Assembly (NCBI GenBank): GCA_016748015.1
Contig: JAAOMT010000128.1
Location: 925,471-989,470 of the forward strand
DNA from: Geosiphon pyriformis
Taxonomy: Eukaryota; Glomeromycota; Glomeromycetes; Archaeosporales; Geosiphonaceae
DNA: 64,000 bases
Direction of reading: 5' to 3'
The translations under genes were made by a program, and so were the position numbers. Under the pieces are notes generated by a model. The model worked only from the letters and a program-made list of their open reading frames with translations. It did not search any database and was not told where the DNA came from. This document shows, piece after piece, positions 23,417 to 33,872 of the stretch (its first letter is position 1; every line of letters begins with the position of its first letter).

Positions 23417-24818
23417 TGTTGTTGTGGCGGGTGGGTTGGTGATTTTTATGTGTGTCTCATTCTTGACAAACAGTCAGCATTAGCATTTTTGGTACCTTCT
23501 TTGTATTTGATAATATAATTGTATGGTGCTAACATTTGTGACTATTTGGTGTATTTTTTTTTAGCGCTTTTTTGTTATTTAATTAGACCAGACCTCTATG
23601 ATCTGTCATAATCTCAAAGGGTTGGTACCGTAAATATGTGTTAAAGTGAACACAACTCCAGACTACTGCTAAGCATTTAAGTTTATGTGCTGCGTAGTTT
23701 TGTTCTGCCATACTGAGACTTCTACTGACATAAGCAATTACACATTCTCTTTCATTATTATTTTTTTGTGACAGAATGGCTTTAAGTCCAGTTCTAGAGA
23801 CATCTGTGGCCAAAATGAATTTCTTGTTGAAATTCGGATAGATCATTATTGGTGATTCAATGAACTTTTGTCTAAGGTACTCAAAAGCTTTTTGTTGTGC
23901 TTCAGTCTATTTAAACTTCACATTTTTGGATAGTAGGTAATTAAGAGGTTTGGCGATGTTTGAAAAGTTTTCTACAAAGTGGTGGTAGTAAAATGCGAGT
24001 CCTAAAAAGCTTCTAACTTCTGAAATGTTTCGAAGTACTGGAAAATTTTTCACTTTGTCTATTTTTGATAGATCTGGTTTTATTCCATTTTTTCCAACTA
24101 CATGTCCTAAAAATGCTAGCTCATTTTTCCCAAAGAAACATTTTTCTAGATTTAGTTTAAGTCTAGCGTGTCTCAATCTCTCAAAAACTTGTTGTAAATA
24201 TTGGAGATGATCCGTGAATTTTGACGAGAAAACATTTGTATCATCCAAGTAGACAACAACGGATTGCCACAGGATTCTGGAGTAAATTACGTCTATTAGT
24301 ATTTGGAATGTCGCGAGAGTATTTGTTAATCCAAATGGCATTACATTGAACTCATAATTGCCATTTTGTGTTGTAAATGCTGTTTTATGCCTGTCCTTTG
24401 GGTCTATTTCCACTTGCCAGTACCCACTGGTCAAGTCTAGTGTAGAAAACCATTTTGCTCCTCCAAAAATGTCGAAGATTTCATTAATTAACAGTATTGA
24501 ATATGAGTCTTCGGTTGTTTTGCTGTTTAGTTTGCAATAATCGATGCAAAATCTAATTTTTCTGTTCTTTTTCCTTACTAAAACAACTGGTGAGGACTAT
24601 GGGCTCATTGATAGTTGTATTATTCCTTTTTCCAACATGCTTTGGACTTCTTCTCTGATAAAATTATGCTCCATTGGTGGGACATGGTAAGCACGTTGTT
24701 TTTCAGATCTGGCATCTCCAGTGGAGATTTGGTGTTGAACCAAGTTGGTTCTTCTAAATTTGCCATTTCGTGAAAATATATCAGAGTATTTTAAAATTAA
24801 TGCTTTTAATTGTCACTG
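23417..24818 (-). pseudogene. Gypsy-1 reverse transcriptase and RNase H segment
   Basis: RT: KNRKIRFCIDY, WFSTLDLTSGYWQ, FNVMPFGLTN and the catalytic VYLDDTNVFS, both Asp retained. RNase H: FILATDVSRTG (first catalytic Asp), then the MTDHRGLV motif; the linker ends NANADCLSRM. Stops replace Gln or Trp at several places (after MDPD, in MSP-stop-SSP, after RGLV). A 1-nt deletion in the A run near 23557 and a second shift before 23416 break the frame. It follows the dUTPase directly in the same frame. Confidence 0.88.
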
Positions 24819-26405
24819 TTAGTCAGGATCCATTGTTCTAATGTTTAATTTGGCCAATTCTTCTGGTGTAAATTGATAGCATTCTAATAGTTGTTGCCAA
24901 TTTATTGAAGTAAGTTCACAGTAGAGGGCGATTTCTGGGAAATTTGGAATTTCTTGTGGTGTTGACGTGTTTTCTAGCTCTGTTCTAAGGTATCCAATGA
25001 TGGTATCTTCCAGAATGTAGATGGGTTCTTCTATGGTGTTTGCGATAGGAATTTTTATCCATTGAGCTTTATTAGCTGGAATAAAAAGATTAGTAAGTTC
25101 TATGAGAAACTGTTGGCAAGTTTCTGAATAGGGCTCAAATATTAGATCTTTTTCTTTAATTGTCCTTTTTATTTTTATTTCTGATTTTCCATATAGTAGA
25201 AGCATAATGGACCGCTTATTTTTAATTACTTCACTTTTTTCCTCTATTGTTTTAGTGAAATTCACTTCAATTCCTTTTCCTGTCGATCCAAAACCAAAAG
25301 TTTCTCTTGTTGTTTGTGACAATTCCTCACGATTTTCCACTGACATGAATTTCCCAATTTTTAGCAATGGTAGGAAAATTGCTTGTGCAATCTTTTCCTT
25401 AGATTCAATGATATAAAGCTTTTCTGAATTGTTCTGTTGCAAAACCATCAAATTTTCAGTGTATCCGGAGTCAATTACTCCTCCTTGAACACTTATTCCT
25501 TTTTTTGCGAGGCTTGATCGTGACGCTATTTGAACCATTATTCCTGGCGGAATTTCAACCACTATTTTTAGGTTGATTTTGGTGATGCTCCTGGATGGTA
25601 ACATTGTGGATTGGTCTTCTGGATAACATAGATCGAATTCGGCATTGGTTGGATGGGCTCTTTTGGGTATTATTCCTAAGTGCCTATTGTCAAAGTATTG
25701 GATATTGGTCACCTGTTCTAGGTTGGTATAGGCTACAAATTTTTCTGACTCGGGACCGTCAGGTAAGTCTTGTTGATTTATTAATTGATTTTGAGACTGC
25801 TGATTCTCAATTTCCATTTTTTTTTCTAAGCCCCTTTTGTCTTGACACTCTTCACAGCACTGATTTTGGCATGAGATGAGACAGTTTTCACAGAAGTAAG
25901 TGTTGATTTGGGCGAGGTATTGTTTTTGCTCTTGTCGAGTGGGGCATAGTTGTTGGTAGTAGTCCTGGAATTCATCCACTGGGTCGAACATGTTGTAGCT
26001 GGTGACTTCGTCGGCTACTTTGGCTGACTCTTTCCAACGTCGTATTTCTTCAGCAGTTCCTCTTTCTACTTTGGCTTGTGCGGTGTTGTACAACTCGTCC
26101 TCGTCATGTGGGTAGTGCTGTAGTCTTTTTAACACTCTGTTGAACACTGTTTTGAATGGCGTTCCTCCTCTTACCCAGTCACAGATGAAGATCATGTATT
26201 GGCAAGTTGCGTCACATGTTTCTCCTCTGCCTGATATGTCATTCCAGTCGCACCCTCTTGGTAACAGTTCTCCACAAGCGAGGCACGGTTTCTCGTCCCA
26301 TTTTCTGTGTCTTTCTGGGTAACCGTATTTTTCTTTATTACAATGGTTACAATAGTAGTGGGTGGAGTTTCTTGGGTCTTCATTTGGTGTGCTGCACGCA
26401 GTCAT
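24819..26405 (-). pseudogene. Gypsy-1 Cys-rich domain plus dUTPase segment
   Basis: A 528-codon open stretch of the polyprotein. Residues ~19-44 have CNHC and CLAC, followed by GCDW..CDATCQY; ~172-187 have CENC and CCEEC, so probably zinc-binding modules of unknown type. Residues ~240-378 form a trimeric-type dUTPase: motif 1 AEFDLCYPED, motif 2 SRSSLAKKGI, motif 3 GVIDSGY with the catalytic Asp (~312) and Tyr, motif 4 KEKIAQAIFLP, motif 5 FGFGSTG. The enzyme would hydrolyse dUTP and limit uracil in cDNA. Position between protease and RT differs from the lentiviral (RT/integrase) arrangement. Residues ~380-528 are a linker to RT. Confidence 0.9.
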
Positions 26406-27299
26406 AGACGAGAGTTTCTTCTTGCAAACTGAGCATTCTAGCTTTGGTCTGCGTCGCTGGTGGTTTCTTTGTGAACTTACCTGGTTTCATTCGGATCTTT
26501 CTTCGCTGGTTCACGTTGGTATGGCTGGTAGTCCTGTTTTTTGGTCATCAGCCCAAGAGAGCTGATAGGTTTTGATGGCTGGTAGTGCTGGATTTTTCTC
26601 AAATTCAAAGGTAGGTCTTTAGTTGGCACTGGGTTTTTGGAAGTGGCCACAGATGGCTGGAATTTTGGCCTGGTGGTCATTATAATTGATCAGAAGCTCT
26701 TGAGTGGTCCAGTCTAGGGTGGTGTTGGCTTTTGTTAGCCAGTCATTCCCTACTAACACTTGATATTGTGTAGCATCCATTACTAATACTTTTGTAGGTA
26801 TTACTATGCTGTTAATTTCGAAAGGAAATAAGTCAATTTCATCATGAGGCAGCTTTGTACTTCCATTGGCTGTTATGATTTGGGACGTCACAGCACGATT
26901 AACTTTGAAACTCAGTTGGTTTATTAGTTGAAGCGTTATGATGCTTTTAGCAGATCCGCTGTCTAAGATAAGTTTGATTGGGGTATTGTTTACAGTGGCT
27001 TCCGTATACATAGCAGTGATTGAACATTTTTCGTCCAATGCTGCTCTACTGAACATAGCCTTGTTTTTTTCTAATTCAAAAGGAAAAATAGCTGTGAGGC
27101 TGCTATCTTCGGTGGCAACTGCTGGTGGTATTGTCTGGCTCAATTTGTTGCAGAAATTCTTGGTTCTGTTTATGTTTCTACCATCATTATTTCCGATGAT
27201 CAGATTTTCTGGTATATTAAGATAAGTTTGTTGATAATTTTGGTAGTTTGGATTGGTTTGCTGATTGGTTTTGGCGCGGTTTGGATTCCTCTGGACCAA
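26406..27299 (-). pseudogene. Gypsy-1 aspartic protease segment
   Basis: Open from 27299 to 26619, with the active site LILDSGSAKSIIT (D113 of this stretch, D-S-G) and the downstream VLVGNDWL strand typical of retropepsins. After FQKPSAN a TAA interrupts, then the same frame continues with two more stops to CSVCKKKLSSM, joining the Cys-rich domain. Gypsy-2 is open across the same region, so these are mutations, not a natural boundary. Would cleave the Gag-Pol precursor. Confidence 0.88.
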
Positions 27300-27499
27300 T
27301 GCATTCTGGTTCTATATAAGCTGATTTCGGGCCTCAGGACGCCAATTCAGGTTGGCTATCATGGGCTGTTGCTGGTAAGCTCCTTAATTTTGATATGTGG
27401 TGGGATATTGGTGTGGTATTGGTGTGTACTGGTTTCTGGACATTTGGAGTGGCGTGTAGTAATTATTTTTATGTGCTTCTTGCATCATTTGCGTTCAAC

Positions 27500-29120
27500 A
27501 TTAACTAATTAAATGTCCTACATATTAGCAAAAATGGCAGGTGCGTGTTTCTGTTCTGAATTCCTGGCATGACAAGTGATTATTTCGACTGTTGCTGACT
27601 TCCTGGCTGTGTCTTTGGGGTGGTTAGTATGTATTTTTTCTTGGATCCAGGATGAGATAACTTTCTATTTTCTTAGAGAGTTCCTCCCCTAATTGCATTA
27701 CTCTTTTCTCTAATGTTTCTGTCTTATTTTCCTCCATTACCATGTTAACTATTTGACTATGGTTAGCTTCTTTTTCAGCCAATTCAAGGGCTCTGGCGAG
27801 TGTAACGGCTTCTGGTAAGGAATTAGGGTGGGCAGGGCATACTCTTCCTAAAATGCTGCTTTTTAATCCTCTAATAAACTGATTTAAAACCTGAAGATCA
27901 GTGTAGTATCCTTGTTCAATTGCTTCAATCTGATGGCAAATTCGATTTAATTGAGCAAGGTATTGGGTGACAGTTTCACTGGTATTTTGCTTGATAGTAT
28001 TGAATTCATTCTGTAGTTGGATTACGGTGTTTGGGTCGCTAAAATACTCCAGGAGTGCATTTTTAAATTTGGCAAAGCTCGTAAGTTTTGTTTTCAGGCT
28101 TTGATACCACGAGTCAGCTGTGTCTTTTAGGAAGAAAAGTAATGTTTGAATTGCTCTTTGGTCATTCCAGTTATTTGTCTGGATGGCTTTTTGTGCTTCT
28201 CTGAGCCATGTGTGCACGTCCGTTTCTTTTTCCTCTTCTAAGAAATCTGTTAGTCTTGCAATGTATAGTGTGGTCATTTCGTTGCTGTTTTTTGCTGGTG
28301 GGCTTATTGGTCTAAGAAGAGATGGGATGATATTTTCTTGAACATTCCTAAAGGTGGCTTTCCTTATATCCAGTTTTTTCTCTTGATTATGAGTTTCTTG
28401 GTTTCTGGACTGGCTGATTGTTTTTTCACTGGTCTCTTTTTTGGATTCCGATTCAGACTCCTCTTTACGGTTTTTAAACTCTGTTCTAAATTTTGGCTGA
28501 AAAAGAGGGTTTTGGAATAGTGATGAATATCCTCCTGTAATTGATATGTCTCCCCAGTTATGTTGTTTATCAGTATAACTAGGAGTTCTTGGCATTTGTG
28601 AAGTTGATGATGATACAGCTCCTAATGGAATTTGTATCTTATTTTCTGGTAAAAAATGGTATGATTTATCTTCTGGTGAATAAATACATTGTTTTTTTAT
28701 TGATTGAGTGACAGTTTTTTTTGGTGTTTGAGCTGGTGTTCCTAGTTTTTGCTGGTTACTTTCCTGATTAGTTTCTAAATTTTCTTTGGTTTTGTTGACA
28801 CGTTCCCTAGTGTTTCCTGTAGATATTGAAAAATTTTTGTTGGTGTATTGCTCAATTTCTCGATGGATTTTAACAATAGTTGCGGCTATTACTGCTACTT
28901 CTTTTGTAGTGTATTGTGATAATTTTCTATACAATCCAAGTTTTGCATTGTGTGGTTCTTCTTTCTTTCCTATATGATAATTTATTCTAGTGTTGATATA
29001 ATAAGTGAGGGCAGATTCTGCTGGACAACACTCTTCTGGTAATCCAAGATCACTTTGATTTTGTGTGTAAATAGCATGGCAGAATTCAAGAACAGTAAGA
29101 TTAGGGGTTTTTGTCACCAC
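27500..29120 (-). pseudogene. Gypsy-1 gag
   Basis: 498 codons open from MVTKTPNLTV at 29120. The N-terminal 290 residues are polar and low in complexity (Gln, Ser, Lys). Residues ~300-450 are the Retrotrans_gag capsid domain (WLREAQKAIQ, TADSWYQSL, FKNALLEYF, FIRGLKSSI). A TAG ends it at 27624, but the same frame continues to a CCHC knuckle (CHFC..GH..C near 27510-27540) carrying two internal stops, so the nucleocapsid part is lost. The frame is the same as protease, dUTPase and RT, consistent with one Gag-Pol precursor. Confidence 0.87.
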
Positions 29121-29190
29121 TTTTGTCTCTTCCTTTTTAGCAATGAATTATTGCTAATTATTATTTTCTTTTTGATTTTCTTTCCTCATA

Positions 29191-29202
29191 GGGTTCACCA
29201 AA
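29191..29202 (-). promoter_or_regulatory. Gypsy-1 primer-binding site candidate
   Basis: Immediately after the 5' LTR the minus strand reads TTTGGTGAACCC. The TGG would pair with a tRNA CCA end. Gypsy-2 has TTTGGTGCTCTC at the same place. I cannot name the tRNA. Confidence 0.5.
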
Positions 29203-29826
29203 TGTTACAGAATAGTTTTCTTGTTATATTTAATTGCTGATATCCCGTTTTAATTGCAATCAGTCTTTTGTGAGTTCCTCAATTCTATTTGTGTAATAAT
29301 GTCACTATTATACTGAAGGCTTTTTTTTTAATGTTGTGATGTAAGTTATTCTTCAATTCCTGATTGTTGTGTGTGTTTATGTACTCCTTCTCAAAGGCTG
29401 AACTGAAATCTACCCACTGTTTGGGGTCTTCTCTGAGGCTATCCTTGCAATTGCCTGATGTGTTTCTCTAAACTAGAAACACAGAATGTTAATGGTCTTT
29501 AGCGCTTTTTCTAATTTTTACAATAAAGCTTTTATCAATTAGTAACAACGTGAATAATCTTGATCAAGGATTATTCTTCCAAGAAATTCAGTTGATGAAT
29601 GATAGTTTCATTCAATAAATAATACAAGTAAGTTTCTTAATACTTTGGATTGTGATAATTCAGTTTTAAATATTTTTTTTTTATTTCTTTTTGATTTAAA
29701 GGTTTCTTGGGATATTTAATTTGGAAGTATGATTTAAAGTAGAGTTTGTTGAATAAAATTGGATCTATTGCTTGATAAGTTATGATTTTTATTACTTGAT
29801 TTTTTTTCCCAATATTAAAATTACTG

Positions 29827-29834
29827 TATATATA
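29827..29834 (-). promoter_or_regulatory. TATA box of Gypsy-1 5' LTR
   Basis: TATATATA about 60 bp downstream of the 23-bp array in the direction of transcription. Absent from the other LTR because the section is replaced by adapter sequence. Confidence 0.5.
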
Positions 29835-29892
29835 CATGTTTGTAGTTCTATGAGAAAACACTTTGTAATACTTTCTTTTTGATATTTCAACC

Positions 29893-29984
29893 TGGTGTTT
29901 GCTGCTATCACCAGTTGGTGTTGGCTGCTATTGTGAACTGATGCTTGCCACTATTGCGAGATGGTATTTGCTACTATATTAATC
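29893..29984 (-). repeat. 23-bp tandem array in Gypsy-1 5' LTR
   Basis: Units start at 29893, 29916, 29939 and 29962, an exact 23-bp step, just upstream of the TATA box. A likely U3 enhancer by position. Confidence 0.8.
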
Positions 29985-30081
29985 ATTACCTTTCTAAGAT
30001 TATTATTGCGCTATATTATGATTGAATAGTTTGTATTATTTTTATGATTCTTTTTGCTAAATTTTTAAACCATAACACCAG

Positions 30082-31640
30082 TTTTAGAAACAAAACAATT
30101 ATCTCCTGTGGTATCACCTATTCTTGAGAACTGGACTAACCAAATAAAAACTGAATTATCTCCTTCTCTGGTTTCTGGTGCTGCCACTAGTAATGCTTGG
30201 GAAATTATTACTAGTCATCAAAGATTTGCTGAGTGAATAGCCTCCACTTTGGTGTCTGATGCTATTTTTAAGATCAAATTGGTTTATATTAAGGCTGTTT
30301 TTCAGTTAATACATGGTTTCTTGGATGTAAAGTCAATATTAAAAAACAATATAAAGCTGTTTTATATGGAGTTTGTTTTTCAAGTGTCTTTGGAAACTGC
30401 ATTTTTGGTTGAGCTTACAAGTTTTGTACATTTGGCCACTCTCAAAATTGCCAAGTCTTTGGTAGTTTCTGAGTTTGGTTCCCTTTCTGCTGCTGTTGTA
30501 CTATATGATGTGCCCTTAAGTGTGCCTGCAGCTAATATTAAGACAGTTCTTAGTGTGTTTGGTGATATCACTTATGTTGTGCTGAAGCCTACTGGCATTT
30601 GGCAGTATATAATGGTTTATTTTAAAAAATTAGATTCTGCTGTGTTTGCTTTGAATCATTGATCAGTTTTGGTAAGCAAGAATAATATTAGAATTTTTTT
30701 TCTAGTAAATTAAAATAAGACTATTTTGTTTTATAATAGGTTTAAGGCCAAGTTAATTAATCTTTTTTCTGGATGCACAGCTTTTGAAATTATTAATATG
30801 ATTTCTTAAGTTGGTAGTCGGACATGTTTTATCTCTTGTTTTCTTAAGTCTGATTATTGTTTTCAGTTTGCTCTGATTATATTTAGTTCCCAAGCTGATT
30901 TGGATTCTACTATTGTTAAAACTGGTACACTGAGAAAATACCATATTTGGTGGGAAACTCCTGGTTGTCAATATTGTTTCAAGTGTCAAGAGCTAAACCA
31001 TTTGATTGTGGATTGTAAAGTTTCTTTACCTCTTTCTCTCAAGTTTTCCAAGATGTTTATACCATGTTTTGTTGATCTTAAGTCTTATGCCAAGGTTTTT
31101 GCTCTCTGAATTTCCACTTCTGTTACTTTTTGCCTCTTTTCCAGTTTTTGTTAGTAATTCTTTGGTGCTGTCTTGATTGTTTTCTTTGAAATCTGATTTA
31201 ATTAAGCTTTCTGCTTTGGTTGAGTCTATTTTTAAGTCTATTGGCTCTTTAGTTACAAATTTAAACAGTTTATTAATGGTAATTTGGTTTCAAGTAGTGC
31301 TTTTGGTCTTAGAATCAATGAAGTTTTGGTGCATATGAGTTCTTTTAGTAGGACTGTTAATAAACTAGGAAGAGAGGTGATCTTTTTGAAAAAAGAATGC
31401 TGCATAGAAGATATTGATATGTCTGATAATTTGGAATATCTGATTGGTGTAGATGATAATACATTTTCTAACTTGATGTTTCTTTGGGCTCATAAGTCTG
31501 TTTATATCAAAACTAATCCTTTAAAAACAGCTGAATAGCTGGTTGGATTGGTTCCTAATAGTGTTATTTTGTTTAGTATTGTTCAGAAAATGTTTTTTTT
31601 GAGTAAGTTTTTTTCTAAGGCTTTAACATAGTGTGTCCTT
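30082..31640 (+). pseudogene. Half-LINE ORF, C-terminal part: RRM-like region and CCHC
   Basis: Resumes as VLETKQLSPVVSPI. The region 30490-30710 (VVLYDVPLSVPAANIKTVLSVFG..ALNHWSVLV) matches the RRM-like part of LINE-2 and LINE-3 ORF1 (KEIPVDLPKLAIEAVFSKFG..SKWSVLMGK). CCHC knuckle CFKCQELNHLIVDC at about 30975-31020 has all ligands. Trp and Gln sites are stops (TGA after RFAE and after NH, TAA after VN). The tail to 31640 is shifted and poorly readable. It is a nucleic-acid-binding protein by analogy; no enzymatic domain follows before the 3' UTR. Confidence 0.78.
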
Positions 31641-31655
31641 AATTGGTCTAAGTGA

Positions 31656-31685
31656 CTAATCACATGTAGAAAATACATGATTAGC
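31656..31685 (+). promoter_or_regulatory. Half-LINE 3' UTR hairpin
   Basis: CTAAT, CA bulge, CATGTA, GAAAA loop, TACATG, ATTAG: an extended stem with the same CATGTA/TACATG core as LINE-1. LINE-2 has a variant stem at 52337-52357. Candidate RT recognition structure. Confidence 0.7.
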
Positions 31686-31771
31686 ACCTAGTTTAGATTA
31701 CTTAGTTTGATGTATTGTACTGAATAGTTTTTGGGCTGTATTCATTAATTAATATAAAAAAAAGTTATTAT

Positions 31772-31790
31772 TTATTAATAATTAATAGTA
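31772..31790 (+). repeat. Right target-site duplication of the half-LINE
   Basis: TTATTAATAATTAATAGTA, the partner of 20108-20127. Confidence 0.7.
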
Positions 31791-32019
31791 TGTAGTATCT
31801 ATAATTAATATTTTTATAAATATAATAATTTTATTATATAATAGCTTGATATTTTTATTTGTTATTATAATTTAAGATATTATAACATAATTAACTATAA
31901 AATCTAATTAGTTTATTACTAAAATATTATAATACTTTTAATAAATTTATTATTTAAAATAAGTTTTATTAATATATTGTTTATTTTTGTTTTTGTATAT
32001 ATAATAATAATTAAAATAT

Positions 32020-32904
32020 TGTTATTCAAGTAGAAAAACCAATTTAAAAACCATTAAAAAACATGATTAATATATAATAATATAAAAAAACATAATAATA
32101 TAAAATAATACAGAATAATACAAAAAAATACAAAATAATTAGTTATAATTTAGAATAATTAATTATAGCATAAAAAAATAAAGCAATAACAGAAATAGTA
32201 AGCAATAGCTAATAATAATAAGCAATTAAAAACAATTTTATATAACTAAAAAATATGTATAAAAATAAGTAGTTTTAGTAAAAAAAAAACCAAACAAAAA
32301 AACAAGAATTATTTTTCTTTTTATATTTTAATTTTAAATTAATCTTATTTTATATATATTTATAAAAAAATTTAATGAAATTTTATTATTTAATATATAT
32401 ATATATGATTTCTATATTCTGATTATTATAATCAAATTAATTGTTTCTATTATTTTTGTTTCTATTAAATACAATTAACATTAATGTATTTAAAACTTTA
32501 ATAATTAAAACAATCATTTTTAATTATAATAATTAACAAAATACTAATTTTTTTTTATTTCTTTGATTTTTATTTCTTTTTTATTTTGTAAAACAACAAC
32601 AACATTAAAAATCAACTGTTTAAAAATAGACTTTGTAATAATCTGGTAAAAAAAAAAAACTTCTTTTAGATTTGTACTTATTAATTCAGAGAAAAATACA
32701 ACTAAAACTGCTTAATTAAAGAAATCAAAACTCTGTGCTTTATAATAAAAAAACTCTATAAGTATAACTTAAAACAAGAAAATTTTCAAAAACTAATAAT
32801 TGACTTAATTAAAAAAATTATTATATTAATACTTAATTAGCTTTTATTATCAAATTACAAGCACCAAAAATTACAATTTTATTCTACCAAGTTTATTTAT
32901 AACA
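32020..32904 (+). mobile_element. Solo LTR, Gypsy-3 family, hypermutated
   Basis: Starts TGTTATTCAAGTAGAAAAACC and ends TTTATAACA, collinear with the reverse complement of the Gypsy-3 LTR (TGTTACCCAAATAG..CCCATAACA). It shares the decamer array (32104-32173), TGTATAAAA (32256-32264) and the AGCACCAAA..CCAAGTTTA end. ATAT flanks both sides (32016-32019, 32905-32908). C reads as T and G as A at most differing positions. 885 bp against 1,094 bp for Gypsy-3, partly because the array is shorter. Confidence 0.82.
32104..32173 (+). repeat. Decamer array in the solo LTR
   Basis: Seven consecutive 10-bp units of the form AATAATNNNN, a mutated and shorter version of the 19-unit array of Gypsy-3 at 59768-59957. 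Confidence 0.65.
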
Positions 32905-33058
32905 ATATTTTTTATTTAATATTATTTTATTAATATATATTTTTATTTTTTTTTAGTTTAAAAAAAATAATTATAAAACTATTATTTTTTGTAATAATAG
33001 CTAATAATATTGTTTAACTTAAGTTTTAGTTTTAAAAATAATTTCTAGTTTTAAATAT

Positions 33059-33872
33059 TGTTACTTATAAAAAAAATATATAAAGAAAAATAGTAGAAAA
33101 ACAGATAAACCAATAGGAGAGTAGTAGTTAGCACATGAACACATTGCTCAGCAATGTGAGCATTGCTCAAGAAATTATAGCACATTGCTCAGGAATGTAA
33201 ACAATCTCATAGAACCTAAATTATATATATAGCAAGAGTGTTAAAAGCAAAAAAGACAGAATTATTACCAAGACTTTTCCATTATCATATCTCTATTAGA
33301 ATTATCAATATCAATAAATAATTATTCACCATCTAAATTATTTTTTCCACTATTAACACTTTATGTTGATAATATTGAATACTTGATTATACTAGAACAA
33401 TAGTTTTTAATTATGACTATTAACAGAATACTAACTTTCATTGTCTTGGCTTATTTTTTTTATTTTATTTTTTTTATTTTATTTTTATTTTTTTTATTGT
33501 ATACTAATTGATTAAAGATTAAGCACTAAGTTATTAACATTAGAATATAGTACTGATAAAAGACCCAGGAATAAGAGTAGACACTCAGATTTGGGAATAG
33601 CTTACCAGGAGATTGCTGGCCATCATGCTGAGAAAAAAATTAACAGAATTGCAATTCTGGAAAGTAACAGACAACAAACCACATTAACCTGAGAGTTGAT
33701 ACTTAAACATCACTAAAAAAACCATACTTGAATCTCTGTTCATTATACAAAGAACTTAATTAAAACCTTTAGACAACTAAAATCTTTAAATAATTATCAA
33801 TGAGATTAGTTATTAAGCACCAAGTTACAGGTTTGTTATTTGATTTGAGACCCCAAATAATTACCTGTAACA
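33059..33872 (+). mobile_element. Solo LTR of a further Gypsy-like family
   Basis: 814 bp bounded by TGTTACTTAT and CCTGTAACA. Flanks are ATAT and ACAT, a 4-bp duplication with one C/T difference. It contains three direct copies of CATTGCTCA (33142, 33161, 33183), one in a near-palindrome CACATTGCTCAGCAATGTG, followed by TATATATATA at 33222-33231: the expected U3 order. It is far less AT-mutated than its surroundings. A mutated relative begins at 34686. Confidence 0.7.

Larger units (their letters stand above)
20709..30077 (-). mobile_element. Gypsy-1: dUTPase-bearing Ty3/Gypsy element
   Basis: 9,369 bp as assembled, on the minus strand. LTRs are 20709-21270 (562 bp) and 29203-30077 (875 bp), with ends TGTTAC..GTAACA. 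Order in the transcript: gag, protease, Cys-rich domain, dUTPase, RT, RNase H, integrase, ORF3. A CCAG duplication flanks it. The LTR length difference is due to 332 bp missing from the left LTR, where a 19-bp sequencing-adapter sequence sits instead. The polyprotein has several stops and two frameshifts near the RNase H/integrase border; ORF3 is intact. Confidence 0.92.
29203..30077 (-). repeat. Gypsy-1 5' LTR (right), 875 bp
   Basis: On the + strand it runs from TGTTACAG to CATAACA. It carries, in transcription order, four 23-bp units (29893-29984), a TATATATA box (29827-29834) and a near-palindrome around TTGATCAA at about 29560. This is the more complete LTR of the pair. Confidence 0.9.
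20128..31771 (+). mobile_element. Half-LINE: ORF1-only element split by Gypsy-1
   Basis: Without Gypsy-1 it is about 2.27 kb: a 20-nt 5' UTR (CTTTTTGTCTCCTTAATTTT), one ORF homologous to LINE ORF1, and a 3' UTR with the same hairpin and downstream motif (TAGTTTAGATTA, TTTGATGTAT) as LINE-1 and LINE-2, then TTAATTAATATAAAAAAAA. There is no endonuclease or RT. A near-perfect 19-20 bp target duplication flanks it, so it retroposed as a short unit and is not simply a truncated LINE. This resembles ORF1-only derivatives known in other LINE families. Confidence 0.78.
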
